The notes under the pieces were generated by a model. That model saw only the letters and a list, made by a program, of their open reading frames with translations, was not told the DNA's origin and ran no database searches. 64,000 nt of DNA. It comes from Nocardioides flavescens (lineage in GTDB: Bacteria; Actinomycetota; Actinomycetes; Propionibacteriales; Nocardioidaceae). Positions 28,370 through 37,419 of the stretch are shown piece by piece. The translations under genes and the position numbers were made by a program. Numbering within the stretch: position 1 is the first letter of the stretch; every line of letters starts with the position of its first letter. The DNA is taken from contig NZ_WUEK01000004.1 in the NCBI RefSeq assembly GCF_009823805.1, forward strand, positions 333,853-397,852, given 5' to 3'.

Positions 28370-30349
28370 ATGATGGCCGCCGTCATGGCGCGCACAGGTC
28401 AGCAGTTGAGGGTCCGCACGGCACGGGCGATGGCGCAGCAGCGCAGCACCGTCCGCACCACCACCCAGCCGAAGTCGGACTGGGGTGACCGGCTCCGCTA
28501 CATGTTCGACAACTCGATGACGCGCGGCACGGTCGCCCTCATCGGCTGGCTGACCGCCGCGACGGTGCTGCTGACCGTCGTCTTCGCGGTGATCACCTCC
28601 GTGCTGGGCCTGCGCTCGCAGGCTCCGACCGGCGGGGGCTTCCTCAAGGAGACGTTCTACTCCCTGCTGCACGCGCTCGACCCGGGTTACATCGGCGGCG
28701 ACGTCGGGTCGTGGGGCTTCCTGCTCACGATGCTCGTGCTCACGATCGGTGGCCTGTTCATCGTCAGCGCCCTCATCGGCGTCATCGCCAACGGCATCGA
28801 CGAGAAGCTCGCCGACCTGCGCCGCGGTCGCTCGATCGTCCTGGAGAGCGACCACACCGTGATCCTCGGGTGGTCCGACTCCATCTTCACGATCGTGCGC
28901 GAGCTCTGCCTGGCCAACGAGAGCCGGCACAAGCCGGTGGTCGTCGTGCTCGCCGACCGCGACAAGGTCGAGATGGAGGAGGAGCTCAAGGCCAAGGTGC
29001 CCGAGCGGCACGGCACCCGGGTGCTCTGCCGCTCCGGATCGCCCATGGACATCGACGACCTGGCGATCAGCAGCCACGCCAGCGCACGCTCGGTGATCCT
29101 GCTGGCCCCCGACAGCGAGGACCCCGACTCCGAGGTCATCAAGACGCTGCTCGCGCTGACCCACGCCGCCCCCGAAGGCCCGCGCATCGTCGCCGAGATC
29201 CGCAACCCCACCAACCTCGAGGCCGCCGCGCTGGTCGGCGCCGACCGCACCGTGCTGCTCGACATCCGCGAGACCGTCGCCAAGCTCGTCGTGCAGACCT
29301 CGCGCCAGTCGGGCGCCGCGGCGGTCTACACCGAGCTGTTCGACTACGACGGCGACGAGTTCTACTTCCTCGAGGACCACGGGCTCGCCGGCACGACGTA
29401 CACCGAGGCGCAGCAGGTCTTCGAGGCCGCGACCGTCGTCGGCGTCATGGGCCCCGACGGCACCTCGAAGCTCAACCCGCCGCCGGGCACCCTGCTCGAC
29501 GCCGGGCAGACCCTGATCATCGTGGCCTCGGACGACTCGGCCCTGGACGGCCAGGCCCGGTCCAGCACCGAACCCGCCCTCAACCGCCTCGGCACCCAGC
29601 CCGAGACCGCGCCGGAGCCCACCCGAGCCCTGGTCGTGGGCTGGAACGAGCGCGCCGACATCGTGCTGCGCGAGCTCGACTTCTACGCCCCGCCCGGCTC
29701 CTCGCTGACCGTGCTCACCACCCTCGGCGAGCCCGTCGTGCCGGCCCTGCCGCACCTCGACGTCACCGTGGTGAAGGCCTCGACGACCGACCGCGCCACC
29801 CTCGAGGCCCACGTCGACGCCGACCTCGACCAGATCATCGTGCTCTGCTACTCCGAGCACCTCGACACGCAGGCGGCCGACGCGCGCACCCTGGTGACCC
29901 TGCTCCACGTGCGCGACATCCTGTCCCGCCTCGGTGCCGAGGTCCCGGTCGTCAGCGAGATGCTCGACGACCGCAACCGCGTGCTCGCCTCGGTCGCCGA
30001 CGTCGACGACGTCGTCGTGAGCGGTGAGATCGTCTCCCTCCTGGTCACCCAGATGTCGGAGGACGCCCGCCTCGAGCCGGTCTTCCGCGAGCTGCTCGGC
30101 AACGAGGGCAGCGAGATCTACCTGCGCCCGGCGGCGTGGTACGTCCAGCCCAGCGCCGGTCCCGACGACCCGGTCACCTGGGCGACCGTCGTGGCGGGTG
30201 CGGCCCGGCGCGGCGAGACCGCCATCGGCTTCAAGTCCGTCGCGCTCGCGACAGAGGACGAGCGGTTCGGCGTGGTCGTCAACCCGCCCAAGTCCGCGGC
30301 GTACGTCGTGGGGCCGGGCGACCGCGTCGTCGTGCTCGCCGAGGACTGA
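28370..30349 (+). CDS. CASTOR/POLLUX-type ion channel with two RCK-like domains
   Basis: The protein (659 residues) has two transmembrane helices around a pore region (about 55-90 and 118-145; YSLLHALDPGYIGGD is in the pore position), followed by NAD-binding RCK/TrkA-N-like regulatory domains. HTVILGWSDSIFTIVRELCL starts the first, and TRALVVGWNERADIVLRELD starts the second. This matches the bacterial relatives of the plant CASTOR/POLLUX channels. The pore lacks a canonical TVGYG filter, as in that family. Starts at ATG 28370, 28373 or 28385 are all possible; AGGAG precedes 28373 closely. It probably conducts K+ or Ca2+, but this is untested. Confidence 0.85.
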   Translation: MMAAVMARTGQQLRVRTARAMAQQRSTVRTTTQPKSDWGDRLRYMFDNSMTRGTVALIGWLTAATVLLTVVFAVITSVLGLRSQAPTGGGFLKETFYSLLHALDPGYIGGDVGSWGFLLTMLVLTIGGLFIVSALIGVIANGIDEKLADLRRGRSIVLESDHTVILGWSDSIFTIVRELCLANESRHKPVVVVLADRDKVEMEEELKAKVPERHGTRVLCRSGSPMDIDDLAISSHASARSVILLAPDSEDPDSEVIKTLLALTHAAPEGPRIVAEIRNPTNLEAAALVGADRTVLLDIRETVAKLVVQTSRQSGAAAVYTELFDYDGDEFYFLEDHGLAGTTYTEAQQVFEAATVVGVMGPDGTSKLNPPPGTLLDAGQTLIIVASDDSALDGQARSSTEPALNRLGTQPETAPEPTRALVVGWNERADIVLRELDFYAPPGSSLTVLTTLGEPVVPALPHLDVTVVKASTTDRATLEAHVDADLDQIIVLCYSEHLDTQAADARTLVTLLHVRDILSRLGAEVPVVSEMLDDRNRVLASVADVDDVVVSGEIVSLLVTQMSEDARLEPVFRELLGNEGSEIYLRPAAWYVQPSAGPDDPVTWATVVAGAARRGETAIGFKSVALATEDERFGVVVNPPKSAAYVVGPGDRVVVLAED

Positions 30350-30390
30350 GCCCGCGGGCCGTCGAGCTCGGGGGCGGTTAACCTCGGAGC

Positions 30391-30951
30391 GTGGCTTCCC
30401 AGGTCTGGCTCGTCCGGCACGGTGAGACCGAGTGGTCGGCGAGCGGTCGGCACACCTCGACCAGCGACATCCCGCTGACCGAGGCCGGCGAGGCCGCCGC
30501 CCGCGAGCTCGCGCCGCGGCTGGCCGCCGAGTCGTTCTCCCTCGTCCTGTGCTCACCTCGCGTGCGCGCGCGGCGCACGGCCGAGCTCGCCGGCTTCGCG
30601 GGTCCGGAGATCGACGACGACCTCGTCGAGTGGGACTACGGCGACTACGAGGGCATCACGACCGACGAGATCCGCGAGAGCGTCCCGGACTGGACGGTGT
30701 GGACGCACCCCTCGCCCGGCGGCGAGAGCGCCGAGCAGGTCTCGGCCCGCCTCGACCGGGTGGTCGCGCGCTGCCACGACGCCGACGGCGACGTCCTCCT
30801 GGTCGCGCACGGACACTGCCTGCGCGCCCTCACCGCCCGGTGGCTGGAGCTGCCGGTGACCGACGGGCGCCACTTCCGCCTCGACACCGGGCGGGTCTCG
30901 GTGCTCGGCTTCGAGAGGGAGACGCCCGTGGTGCTGAGGTGGAACTCGTGA
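30391..30951 (+). CDS. Histidine phosphatase family protein
   Basis: This 186-residue protein of the phosphoglycerate mutase-like superfamily starts VWLVRHGETEWSASGRHTS with the phospho-accepting His in RHGE. LVLCSPRVRARRTAEL contains the second conserved Arg, WDYGDYEG holds the acid, and LLVAHGHCLRALTARW the second active-site His. It could be a broad phosphatase or a phosphoglycerate mutase; length favours the former. The stop overlaps the start of the DUF6758 gene as GTGA, so the two are co-translated. Confidence 0.9.
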   Translation: MASQVWLVRHGETEWSASGRHTSTSDIPLTEAGEAAARELAPRLAAESFSLVLCSPRVRARRTAELAGFAGPEIDDDLVEWDYGDYEGITTDEIRESVPDWTVWTHPSPGGESAEQVSARLDRVVARCHDADGDVLLVAHGHCLRALTARWLELPVTDGRHFRLDTGRVSVLGFERETPVVLRWNS

Positions 30952-31595
30952 GCCGCCCCGAGCGGCTCGAGGTCGGCTGCCCCCGCTGCCCGACCCCGGT
31001 CGGCGAGGTCGGCGACGGGCGCTGGTCGTGCCCCGACCACGGCGTCGTCCCGCCGCTGTGGCGGCCCCGGGAGGCGTCGTACGACGCGTTCGTCGAGCAC
31101 CTCGGAGCGACCCCGCTGTTCCCGACGTACCTGCCCTGGCCGATGAGCCCGGGCTGGCGGGTCACCGACTTCGCCGCGGTCGGCACGGTCGGCGACGGCC
31201 GCGCCGCGATGACCTGCGTCTCCGGCACCAGCGCGCTCGACGGTCCGGTCGACGTGCTGGTCGTGCACGAGGAGCCCGGCACCGGCCTCGGTGCGCGCAT
31301 CGCCGGCACCACCGCCGACGACCCCGGCGTCGAGCTGGGGGAGGGGCCCGCCACCGTGCGGGTGCGCATCGACTCGCAGAGCGTGCCTCTGTGGCCGGTC
31401 TCGACGAGCGCGAGCACGGGGGAGTGGGACCGCTCGGTCGTCGCCGGCGAGGCCCACGGCCGCTGGCTCTGGCTGGTGCTGCGGCCGGCCTCGGCGATGC
31501 TGCTGCTGCGCGACGAGTGGATCCTGCGCGACGTCTCGGGCCTCGGCCCGCCGCTGGTCGAGCTGCCCTTCGGGGGTCCGGCCCCCGCCTGGTGA
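30948..31595 (+). CDS. DUF6758-family protein
   Basis: A 215-residue soluble protein starting with a probable zinc-binding site, VGCPRCPTPVG plus WSCPDHGVVPPLW (CxxC with Cys and His). The block FPTYLPWPMSPGWRVTDFAA, then LVVHEEPGTGLGARIAG and SVPLWPVSTSAS, match the DUF6758 family common in actinobacteria. Function is unknown. It overlaps the histidine phosphatase gene by four bases. A palindromic repeat follows its stop, perhaps defining the transcript end before the PHP gene. Confidence 0.82.
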   Translation: MSRPERLEVGCPRCPTPVGEVGDGRWSCPDHGVVPPLWRPREASYDAFVEHLGATPLFPTYLPWPMSPGWRVTDFAAVGTVGDGRAAMTCVSGTSALDGPVDVLVVHEEPGTGLGARIAGTTADDPGVELGEGPATVRVRIDSQSVPLWPVSTSASTGEWDRSVVAGEAHGRWLWLVLRPASAMLLLRDEWILRDVSGLGPPLVELPFGGPAPAW

Positions 31596-31607
31596 GCCAT
31601 CGCCGGC

Positions 31608-31695
31608 GGTGGTCGAGGAGGTCCGCCAGGACCGTCTCGAAACCACCCGACCGTCGGGTGGTTTCGAGACAGGACTTCGTCCTTCCTCAACCACC
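31608..31695. repeat. Composite palindromic repeat, copy D
   Basis: First unit GGTGGTCGAGGAGGTCC, core GGTCC/GGACC, ends CTCGAAACCACC; a 10-base spacer CGACCGTCGG, itself a short palindrome; second unit GTGGTTTCGAGACAGGAC with core GGAC/GTCC ends CCTCAACCACC. It lies 12 bases after the DUF6758 stop and 38 bases before the PHP start. Confidence 0.9.
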
Positions 31696-31733
31696 GGAGC
31701 AGCTGGTCGGTGCCGGACCCTAGGCTGCTGACC

Positions 31734-32624
31734 GTGCGCATCGACCTCCACACCCACACCCGGGTGAGCGACGGCACGCAGACGCCGACCGAGCTGGTCG
31801 AGGCTGCCGTCGCGTCGGGGCTCGACGTGCTGGGGCTGACCGACCACGACAGCGCCGGCGGCTGGGCCGAGGCGGAGCGGGCGGCGAGCCAGGCCGGGCT
31901 GACGCTCGTGCGCGGCATGGAGGTCAGCACCCGCCACACCAGCTCGTGGGGCAGCCGGGGCGTGCACCTGCTCGCCTACCTCCCCGACCCGACGTACGCC
32001 CCGCTCGACGCGCACCTGCAGCGCATCCTCGACGGGCGCAGCAGCCGGGTCCCGGCGATGCTCGAGCGGCTGCGCGGGCTCGGGATCGCCATCGACATCG
32101 CCGACGTGCGCCGCGCCAGCGACGGCACGGCCGCGACCGGGCGCCCCCACGTCGCCGACGCGCTCGTCGCCCTCGGGGTCTCGGGGGACCGCACCGAGGC
32201 GTTCGACCGCTACCTCAAGCCCGGCCGCCCGGCCTACGTCGAGCGCTACGCCGCCTCGCTCGTCGACACGATCCGTCTGGTCCGCGAGGCGGGCGGGGTG
32301 AGCGTGCTCGCCCACCCGTGGGGCCGCTACCCGTCCGAGAGCCTCGACCGGGGCTCGATCGCCGAGCTGGTCGAACTCGGGCTGGTGGGCCTCGAGGTCG
32401 ACCACCAGGACCACCCGCCGGCCCAGCGGGAGCGGCTGCGCGCCATCGCCCGCGACCTGGACCTCGTCGTGACCGGCTCCAGCGACCACCACGGCACCGG
32501 CAAGCGCGACCACGAGCTCGGGGTCAACACCACGGCGCCGGAGGAGTACGAGCGCCTCGTCGAGCTGGCGGCCCGCTCCGCGGCGGAGTCCGGGCGCCCG
32601 GCTCCCGAGGTGCTCGCGCCCTGA
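31734..32624 (+). CDS. PHP-domain phosphoesterase
   Basis: The 296-residue protein has the metal-binding pattern of the PHP domain: IDLHTHTRVSDGTQTP at the start, GLTDHDSAGG, then HPWGRYPSESL and GSSDHHGTGKRDHELG. It resembles trpH/YciV-type nucleoside 3',5'-bisphosphate or RNase AM-like phosphatases. Three-metal sites of this type hydrolyse phosphate from nucleotides or small RNAs. GTG at 31734 is chosen because the protein then begins at the first motif; an upstream ATG 31710 is possible. It converges on the SDR gene, with both stop codons adjacent. Confidence 0.87.
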   Translation: MRIDLHTHTRVSDGTQTPTELVEAAVASGLDVLGLTDHDSAGGWAEAERAASQAGLTLVRGMEVSTRHTSSWGSRGVHLLAYLPDPTYAPLDAHLQRILDGRSSRVPAMLERLRGLGIAIDIADVRRASDGTAATGRPHVADALVALGVSGDRTEAFDRYLKPGRPAYVERYAASLVDTIRLVREAGGVSVLAHPWGRYPSESLDRGSIAELVELGLVGLEVDHQDHPPAQRERLRAIARDLDLVVTGSSDHHGTGKRDHELGVNTTAPEEYERLVELAARSAAESGRPAPEVLAP

Positions 32625-33383
32625 CTACCTGCGCCCGAGCGACTGCAGCCGGATCAGCAGCGAGGTCGGCACCAGGCGCGAGACCGTAGCGATCGCCTTG
32701 TACTGCAGGGACGGCACCGACAGCACCGCCCCGCGCTCGAAGTCGGCGAGGGCGTCGGCCACGAGACGATCGGCCTCGAGCCACATGAACTCCGGGGCCG
32801 AGTCGGCCTGCACGCCCATCCGCTCGTGGAACTCCGTGCGCACGAAGCCGGGGCACAGCGCCATCAGTCGGACGCCGCGGTCGGCGTACTCGTGGGCGGC
32901 CCACTCGGTGAAGCTGGTGACCCACGCCTTGGCCGCGCCGTAGGTGCCGCGGGGCAGGAACGCCGCCACGCTGGAGACGTTGATGACCCCGCCGGAGCCG
33001 CGCTCGACCATGGGGCCGAGTGCGGCGTGGCTGAGCCGCAGCACCGCGACGGTGAGGACCTCGAGCATCGCCGTCTCCTCGTCGGCGGAGTTGTCGAGGA
33101 AGCGGCCCTTGAGGCCGAAGCCGGCGTTGTTGACCAGCAGCTCCACCGGGCGCGCGTCCTCCGCGAGCCGCTGCTCCACCCGCGCCAGGTCGTCGCGGTC
33201 GGTCAGGTCGGCGACGAGCACCTCGACCTCGACGCCGTGGGTGGCCCGCAGCCGGGCCGCGAGCGCCTCGAGCCGGGCGCTGTCGCGGGCGACCAGGACG
33301 AGGTCGTCGCCCCGGGCGGCGAGCTGCTCGGCGAAGGCGAGGCCGATGCCGGCGGTGGGACCTGTGACGAGGGAGGTGGCCAT
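32625..33383 (-). CDS. Short-chain dehydrogenase/reductase
   Basis: This 252-residue NAD(P)-dependent oxidoreductase has the Rossmann motif SLVTGPTAGIGLAFAEQLAA (TGPTAGIG form), VNNAG, NVSSVAAFL and the catalytic pair YGAAK. The C-terminal part (ADRLVADALADFERGAVLSV) is typical of DltE/YqjQ-like SDRs with a short membrane-associated tail. The substrate is unknown. It is divergent from the ParA gene, with 55 bases between starts. Confidence 0.88.
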   Translation of the reverse strand: MATSLVTGPTAGIGLAFAEQLAARGDDLVLVARDSARLEALAARLRATHGVEVEVLVADLTDRDDLARVEQRLAEDARPVELLVNNAGFGLKGRFLDNSADEETAMLEVLTVAVLRLSHAALGPMVERGSGGVINVSSVAAFLPRGTYGAAKAWVTSFTEWAAHEYADRGVRLMALCPGFVRTEFHERMGVQADSAPEFMWLEADRLVADALADFERGAVLSVPSLQYKAIATVSRLVPTSLLIRLQSLGRR

Positions 33384-33438
33384 GACCCGATTGTGTCGTC
33401 CCCGTGGCTGGGCGCCGCGTCGGGCATGATGGGCCCCG

Positions 33439-34218
33439 ATGACCACGACCCTCGCGATCGCCAACCAGAAGGGCGGCGTCGCCAAGACGACCACGGTGGC
33501 CTCCCTGGGTGCGGCCCTGGCCGAGCTGGGCCACCGCGTGCTGCTCGTCGACCTCGATCCGCAGGCGTGCCTGACCTTCTCCCTCGGCATCGACCCCGAG
33601 GACCTCGAGCTGTCCGTGCACCAGGTGCTGACCCGCGGTCTGGCGCCGTCCGAGGCCATGGTGACCACAGAGGACGGCATGGACCTGCTGCCGGCCACGA
33701 TCGAGCTGGCGCGCGCGGAGGCCGACCTCCTGATGCGCACCGGGCGCGAGCAGGTGCTGCGCGGGGTGCTCGAGGACCTCGACACCGACTACGACTGGGT
33801 GCTGCTCGACTGCCCGCCCTCGCTCGGCGTGCTCACGGTCGCCGCCCTCACCGCCGCCGACGGCGTGCTCATCCCGCTGCAGTGCGAGACCCTGTCGCAC
33901 CGCGGGGTCGGGCAGCTGCTCGACACCGTCCACGACGTGCGCCGCTTCACCAACCGCGGGCTCGAGGTGTGGGGCGTGCTGCCGACGCTCTACGACGGGC
34001 GCACCAACCACGCGCGCACCGTCCTCGAGACGACCTCGGACACCTACGACCTGCAGGTCGTCGAGCCGCCGATCCCGAAGACGATCAAGTTCGCCGAGGC
34101 GCCGGCCGCCGGGCGCTCGATCCTGGCGACCAACCGCGGCAACAAGGGTGCCCAGGCCTACCGCGAGGTCGCCGTCGGCCTCGCCGCCCGTGCAGGCCGG
34201 GCCGCCCAGGGCGCATGA
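33439..34218 (+). CDS. ParA-family ATPase
   Basis: The 259-residue protein begins with the ParA/Soj deviant Walker A (ANQKGGVAKTTTVASLGAAL), then LVDLDPQACLTFSLGI and DWVLLDCPPSLGVLTVAALT. No ParB or parS site is nearby and the protein lacks an N-terminal HTH, so this is not the chromosomal partition pair. Such orphan ParA proteins in actinobacteria may position or regulate other complexes. It overlaps the L,D-transpeptidase-type gene by four bases (ATGA), an unusual pairing that suggests a cell-envelope role. Confidence 0.88.
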   Translation: MTTTLAIANQKGGVAKTTTVASLGAALAELGHRVLLVDLDPQACLTFSLGIDPEDLELSVHQVLTRGLAPSEAMVTTEDGMDLLPATIELARAEADLLMRTGREQVLRGVLEDLDTDYDWVLLDCPPSLGVLTVAALTAADGVLIPLQCETLSHRGVGQLLDTVHDVRRFTNRGLEVWGVLPTLYDGRTNHARTVLETTSDTYDLQVVEPPIPKTIKFAEAPAAGRSILATNRGNKGAQAYREVAVGLAARAGRAAQGA

Positions 34219-34904
34219 GCCGCCACCGCGCCGCCGCCTCCCGGCCCCTGTACGGCCGGATGGCGGTGCTCGGGACCTCGGCGAGCGTGACCGCGATCGC
34301 CGTCCTCGGCAGCCTCGGCGTGCTCCCGTCGGTGGCCACCGGGTCGTCGGAGGACGAGGACACCGACCGTGTCACCACCGTCGCCGGGGTGCCCACCTCG
34401 ACGCCGTCCGCCGCCGCGCCGCCCGAGCCGGGCGTGGAGCAGGAGCTGGTGCAGGAGCTGGACGCCGTCGTCGAGCAGGCCGCGCCGAGCGGACCGCCGC
34501 CGGTGCCGGCGGGCTCCGGGGAGGGGCGCCGCGTGGTCTTCGACCAGAGCGACCAGCGGGTCTGGCTGGTGCGCGACGACGAGACCGTCGCCCGCACCTA
34601 CCTCGTCTCGGGCAGCCTCACCGACAACCTGAGGCCCGGCACCTTCGAGGTGTTCTCCCGCTCTGCCCACGCCACGGGCATCGAGGACTCGGGCACGATG
34701 CGCTACTTCGTGCGGTTCACGCACGGCACGGGCGGCTCGGCCATCGGCTTCCACGACATCCCCGTCGACGACGGCGCCCAGGTGCAGACGACCGCCCAGC
34801 TCGGCACCCCGCAGTCGCACGGCTGCATCCGCCAGGCCCGCAAGGACGCCCTGGCCATGTGGGGCTTCGCCCCCGTCGGCACCCGGGTCGACGTCGTCGC
34901 CTGA
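34215..34904 (+). CDS. L,D-transpeptidase (YkuD-type)
   Basis: A 229-residue exported protein: basic start, one hydrophobic segment (MAVLGTSASVTAIAVLGSLG), a Pro/Glu-rich linker (about 40-95), then a YkuD domain with RVVFDQSDQRVWLVRDDE, FHDIPVDDGAQ and the catalytic motif SHGCIRQ, whose Cys forms the acyl-enzyme. These enzymes make 3-3 peptidoglycan crosslinks or anchor proteins. Its ATG overlaps the ParA stop. A palindromic repeat follows. Confidence 0.88.
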   Translation: MSRHRAAASRPLYGRMAVLGTSASVTAIAVLGSLGVLPSVATGSSEDEDTDRVTTVAGVPTSTPSAAAPPEPGVEQELVQELDAVVEQAAPSGPPPVPAGSGEGRRVVFDQSDQRVWLVRDDETVARTYLVSGSLTDNLRPGTFEVFSRSAHATGIEDSGTMRYFVRFTHGTGGSAIGFHDIPVDDGAQVQTTAQLGTPQSHGCIRQARKDALAMWGFAPVGTRVDVVA

Positions 34905-34914
34905 GGGCGCCAAC

Positions 34915-35005
34915 GGTGGTTGAGGAAGGACGAAGTCCTGTCTCGAAACCACCATCTGGTGAGGGTGGTTTCGAGACGGTCGCTAGCGCGACCTCCTCAA
35001 CCAGC
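34915..35005. repeat. Composite palindromic repeat, copy E
   Basis: First unit GGTGGTTGAGGAAGGAC, core GGAC/GTCC, ends CTCGAAACCACC; a 12-base spacer; second unit GGTGGTTTCGAGACGG with core GGTCGC/GCGACC ends CCTCAACCAG. It lies between the convergent L,D-transpeptidase and DEAD-box helicase genes, 14 bases before the helicase stop. Confidence 0.9.
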
Positions 35006-35018
35006 GGCGAGACGCGAG

Positions 35019-36500
35019 TCAGGCGGAGGCGGGAGCCTGGCCGTCGGAGGACGAGCCGGCGTCCGCACCGCCACCCGAGCCCCCCGAACGACGGCGACGG
35101 CGGCGGCGGTTGCGCGAGGGGCCGCTGCCCTCGCCGGCCGGCTGGTCGCCGGTCTCCGACGCGGCCGGGGACTCGGTCTCCGACGGGCCGGTCTCACCGG
35201 TCTCGGCGGCGGAGCCGCTGCGGGTGCGCGTGCGGCTGCGGTTGCGCGGGGCCCGCTCGGACCGCTCGCCCCGGTCGCCGCGGTCCTCACGCGGAGCGCG
35301 CTCGGCCGGCTTCTCGGGCACGATGCGGCCCTTGGTGCCCGGGGCGATGCCCTGGTCGTGGAAGAGGTGCTCGGAGGTCGAGTAGGTCTCGACGGGCTCG
35401 TCGAAGGGCAGGTCGAGCGCCTTGTTGATCATCTTCCAGCGGTGCAGGTCGGCCCAGTCGACGAAGGTGATCGCGATGCCCGAGGCGCCCGCGCGGCCGG
35501 TGCGGCCGATGCGGTGGACGTAGGTCTTGTCGTCCTCGGGGCAGGTGTAGTTGATGACGTGGGTGACGCCGCGCACGTCGATGCCGCGGGCCGCGACGTC
35601 GGTGCACACGAGCACCTGCAGCTTGTCCTCGCGGAACTTCGTCAGCGCCCGCTCGCGCGCCGCCTGCTGCATGTCCCCGTGCAGCGGGCTGGTCTTGAAG
35701 CCGCGCTCCTCGAGGTCGTCGGCCACGCGCTGGGCCTGACGCTTCGTGCGGGTGAAGACGATGATCTTGCCGGCGTCCTCGGCCTGCAGGACGCGGCCGA
35801 TGATCTCGGTCTTGTCGAGGTCGTGGGCCTGGTAGATGAACTGCGCCGTGGCGGGCACGGTGGCGTTCTCGTAGGACGACTCCGCGCGGATGTTCATCGG
35901 GTGGCGCAGGTGGCGGCGGGCCAGGGCGACGATCGCCGAGGGCATCGTCGCCGAGAACAGCATCGTCTGGCGGGTCTCGGGGGTCTTCGAGAGCAGCTTC
36001 TCGACGTCGGGCAGGAAGCCGAGGTCGAGCATCTCGTCGGCCTCGTCGAGCACGACCGCGTGGACGTGCGAGAGGTCGAGGGCGCGCCGGTCGGCGAGGT
36101 CGATGAGGCGGCCGGGGGTGCCGACCACGATGTCGACGCCCTCGGCGAGCGCGTCGAGCTGGATGTCGTAGGACACCCCGCCGTAGATCGTCAGCACGCG
36201 CAGGCCGAGGTCGGCGCTGGCGAGGGTGAGGTCGCTGGAGACCTGCAGCGCGAGCTCGCGCGTCGGGGCGACGATCAGCGCCTGCGGCTTGCCCTGCGGG
36301 CGGTCGGCGTACGCCGGGTCGGTGGGCGCGATGCTGCGCTGCAGCACCGGGATGCCGAAGGCGAGGGTCTTGCCGGTGCCCGTGCGGGCCTGGCCGATGA
36401 GGTCGGTGCCCATCAGGGCGACCGAGAGGGTCATCTCCTGGATGGCGAAGGGGGTCGTGATGCCGGCGCGCTCGAGCGCGTCGCAGATGCCGGGGAGCAC
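35019..36500 (-). CDS. DEAD-box ATP-dependent RNA helicase
   Basis: The protein (at least 493 residues) has all DEAD-box motifs in order: part of the Q motif (TTPFAIQ), ARTGTGKT, PTRELALQV, TPGRLIDL, VLDEADEMLD, FSATMP, then VFTRTKRQAQR, TDVAARGID and HRIGRTGRAG. The last 110 residues are Arg/Gly/Ser-rich and basic, typical of RNA-annealing tails. Such helicases remodel rRNA or mRNA, often in cold adaptation. GTG 36500 is the first standard start, but the upstream codons encode TFRELG, the missing Q-motif aromatic; a CTG at 36524 may be the true start (see findings). Confidence 0.92.
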   Translation of the reverse strand: MLPGICDALERAGITTPFAIQEMTLSVALMGTDLIGQARTGTGKTLAFGIPVLQRSIAPTDPAYADRPQGKPQALIVAPTRELALQVSSDLTLASADLGLRVLTIYGGVSYDIQLDALAEGVDIVVGTPGRLIDLADRRALDLSHVHAVVLDEADEMLDLGFLPDVEKLLSKTPETRQTMLFSATMPSAIVALARRHLRHPMNIRAESSYENATVPATAQFIYQAHDLDKTEIIGRVLQAEDAGKIIVFTRTKRQAQRVADDLEERGFKTSPLHGDMQQAARERALTKFREDKLQVLVCTDVAARGIDVRGVTHVINYTCPEDDKTYVHRIGRTGRAGASGIAITFVDWADLHRWKMINKALDLPFDEPVETYSTSEHLFHDQGIAPGTKGRIVPEKPAERAPREDRGDRGERSERAPRNRSRTRTRSGSAAETGETGPSETESPAASETGDQPAGEGSGPSRNRRRRRRRSGGSGGGADAGSSSDGQAPASA

Positions 36501-36689
36501 CCCGAGTTCGCGGAACGTGGTCAGGGTCTTGTCGCTTTCGTGTCAACGCCGGCCCGTCAGGGCCCGAACAGGGAGAGGAGTCAGTTCGGTGCGGCGGACT
36601 TCGCTGATCGACCTGCGCGTCTGCCGCGCACATACCGGGCCGTCTGTTGACGGCCTCTACCACCCTCATCGTATCGGTAGGGTGCCGAC

Positions 36690-37403
36690 GTGGCTGCATC
36701 TGTGCCGGACCCGACCGCCGAACCTGACCCGGCCTTCCCCGAGGACCCGCTCTACCGCGAGGCCGTCGTCGACCTCCTCGGCGCGATCGCGTACGGCGAG
36801 ATCTCGGCCTTCGAGCGGCTGGCCGAGGACGCGTCGTCCGCCCCCAGCCTCGAGGACAAGGTGGCGCTCGCGACGATGGCGAGCGCGGAGTTCGGCAAGG
36901 TCGCGGCGCTGCACACCCGGATCGCGGAGCTGGGCTCCGACCCGTTCGGGGCGATGGCGCCGTTCCGCAGCGCCATCGACTCCTTCCACGCCCACACGGC
37001 ACCCGCCGACTGGTACGAGAGCCTCATCAAGGCCTTCGTCGGCGACGGCCTCGCCGACGACTTCTACCGCGAGATCGCGGCCTACCTCGACGCCGACACG
37101 CGCGACCTGGTGCTGGCCTCGCTCGAGGAGGAGACCCACGCGGCGTTCGTCGTCGACCGGGTCCGCTCGGGCATCCGGGCCGACCCGCGCCTCGGCGGCC
37201 GGCTCGCCCTGTGGGGACGCCGGCTGATGGGGGAGGCGCTCACCCAGGCCCAGCGCGTCGCCGCCGAGCGCGACGCGCTGTCGTCGCTGCTCGCCGGCGG
37301 CGTCGACCGGCCCGGGCTCGACCTCGCCGCGATCGGGCGCATGTTCGCCCGGATCACCGAGCGGCACGCCGCCCGGATGGAGGAGCTGGGGCTCGACAGC
37401 TGA
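36690..37403 (+). CDS. Ferritin-like fold protein (MiaE-like)
   Basis: The 237-residue helical protein has the pattern of the actinobacterial MiaE-like ferritin superfamily: LLGAIAYGEISAFERLAEDA and KVALATMASAEFGKVAALHT hold Glu/His ligands of a possible di-iron centre, and ASLEEETHAAFVVDRVR holds another ExxxTH-type pair. MiaE hydroxylates a modified tRNA base, but this group is divergent and its substrate is unknown. The gene is divergent from the helicase gene; the 189-bp gap presumably holds both promoters. Start GTG 36690. Confidence 0.8.
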   Translation: MAASVPDPTAEPDPAFPEDPLYREAVVDLLGAIAYGEISAFERLAEDASSAPSLEDKVALATMASAEFGKVAALHTRIAELGSDPFGAMAPFRSAIDSFHAHTAPADWYESLIKAFVGDGLADDFYREIAAYLDADTRDLVLASLEEETHAAFVVDRVRSGIRADPRLGGRLALWGRRLMGEALTQAQRVAAERDALSSLLAGGVDRPGLDLAAIGRMFARITERHAARMEELGLDS

Positions 37404-37419
37404 GCCGAGCCCCCGCTGG

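Noticed and set aside
33439..34218. Chromosomal ParA of the partition system
   Set aside because: No ParB gene, no parS-like site and no rsmG/gidA neighbourhood nearby.
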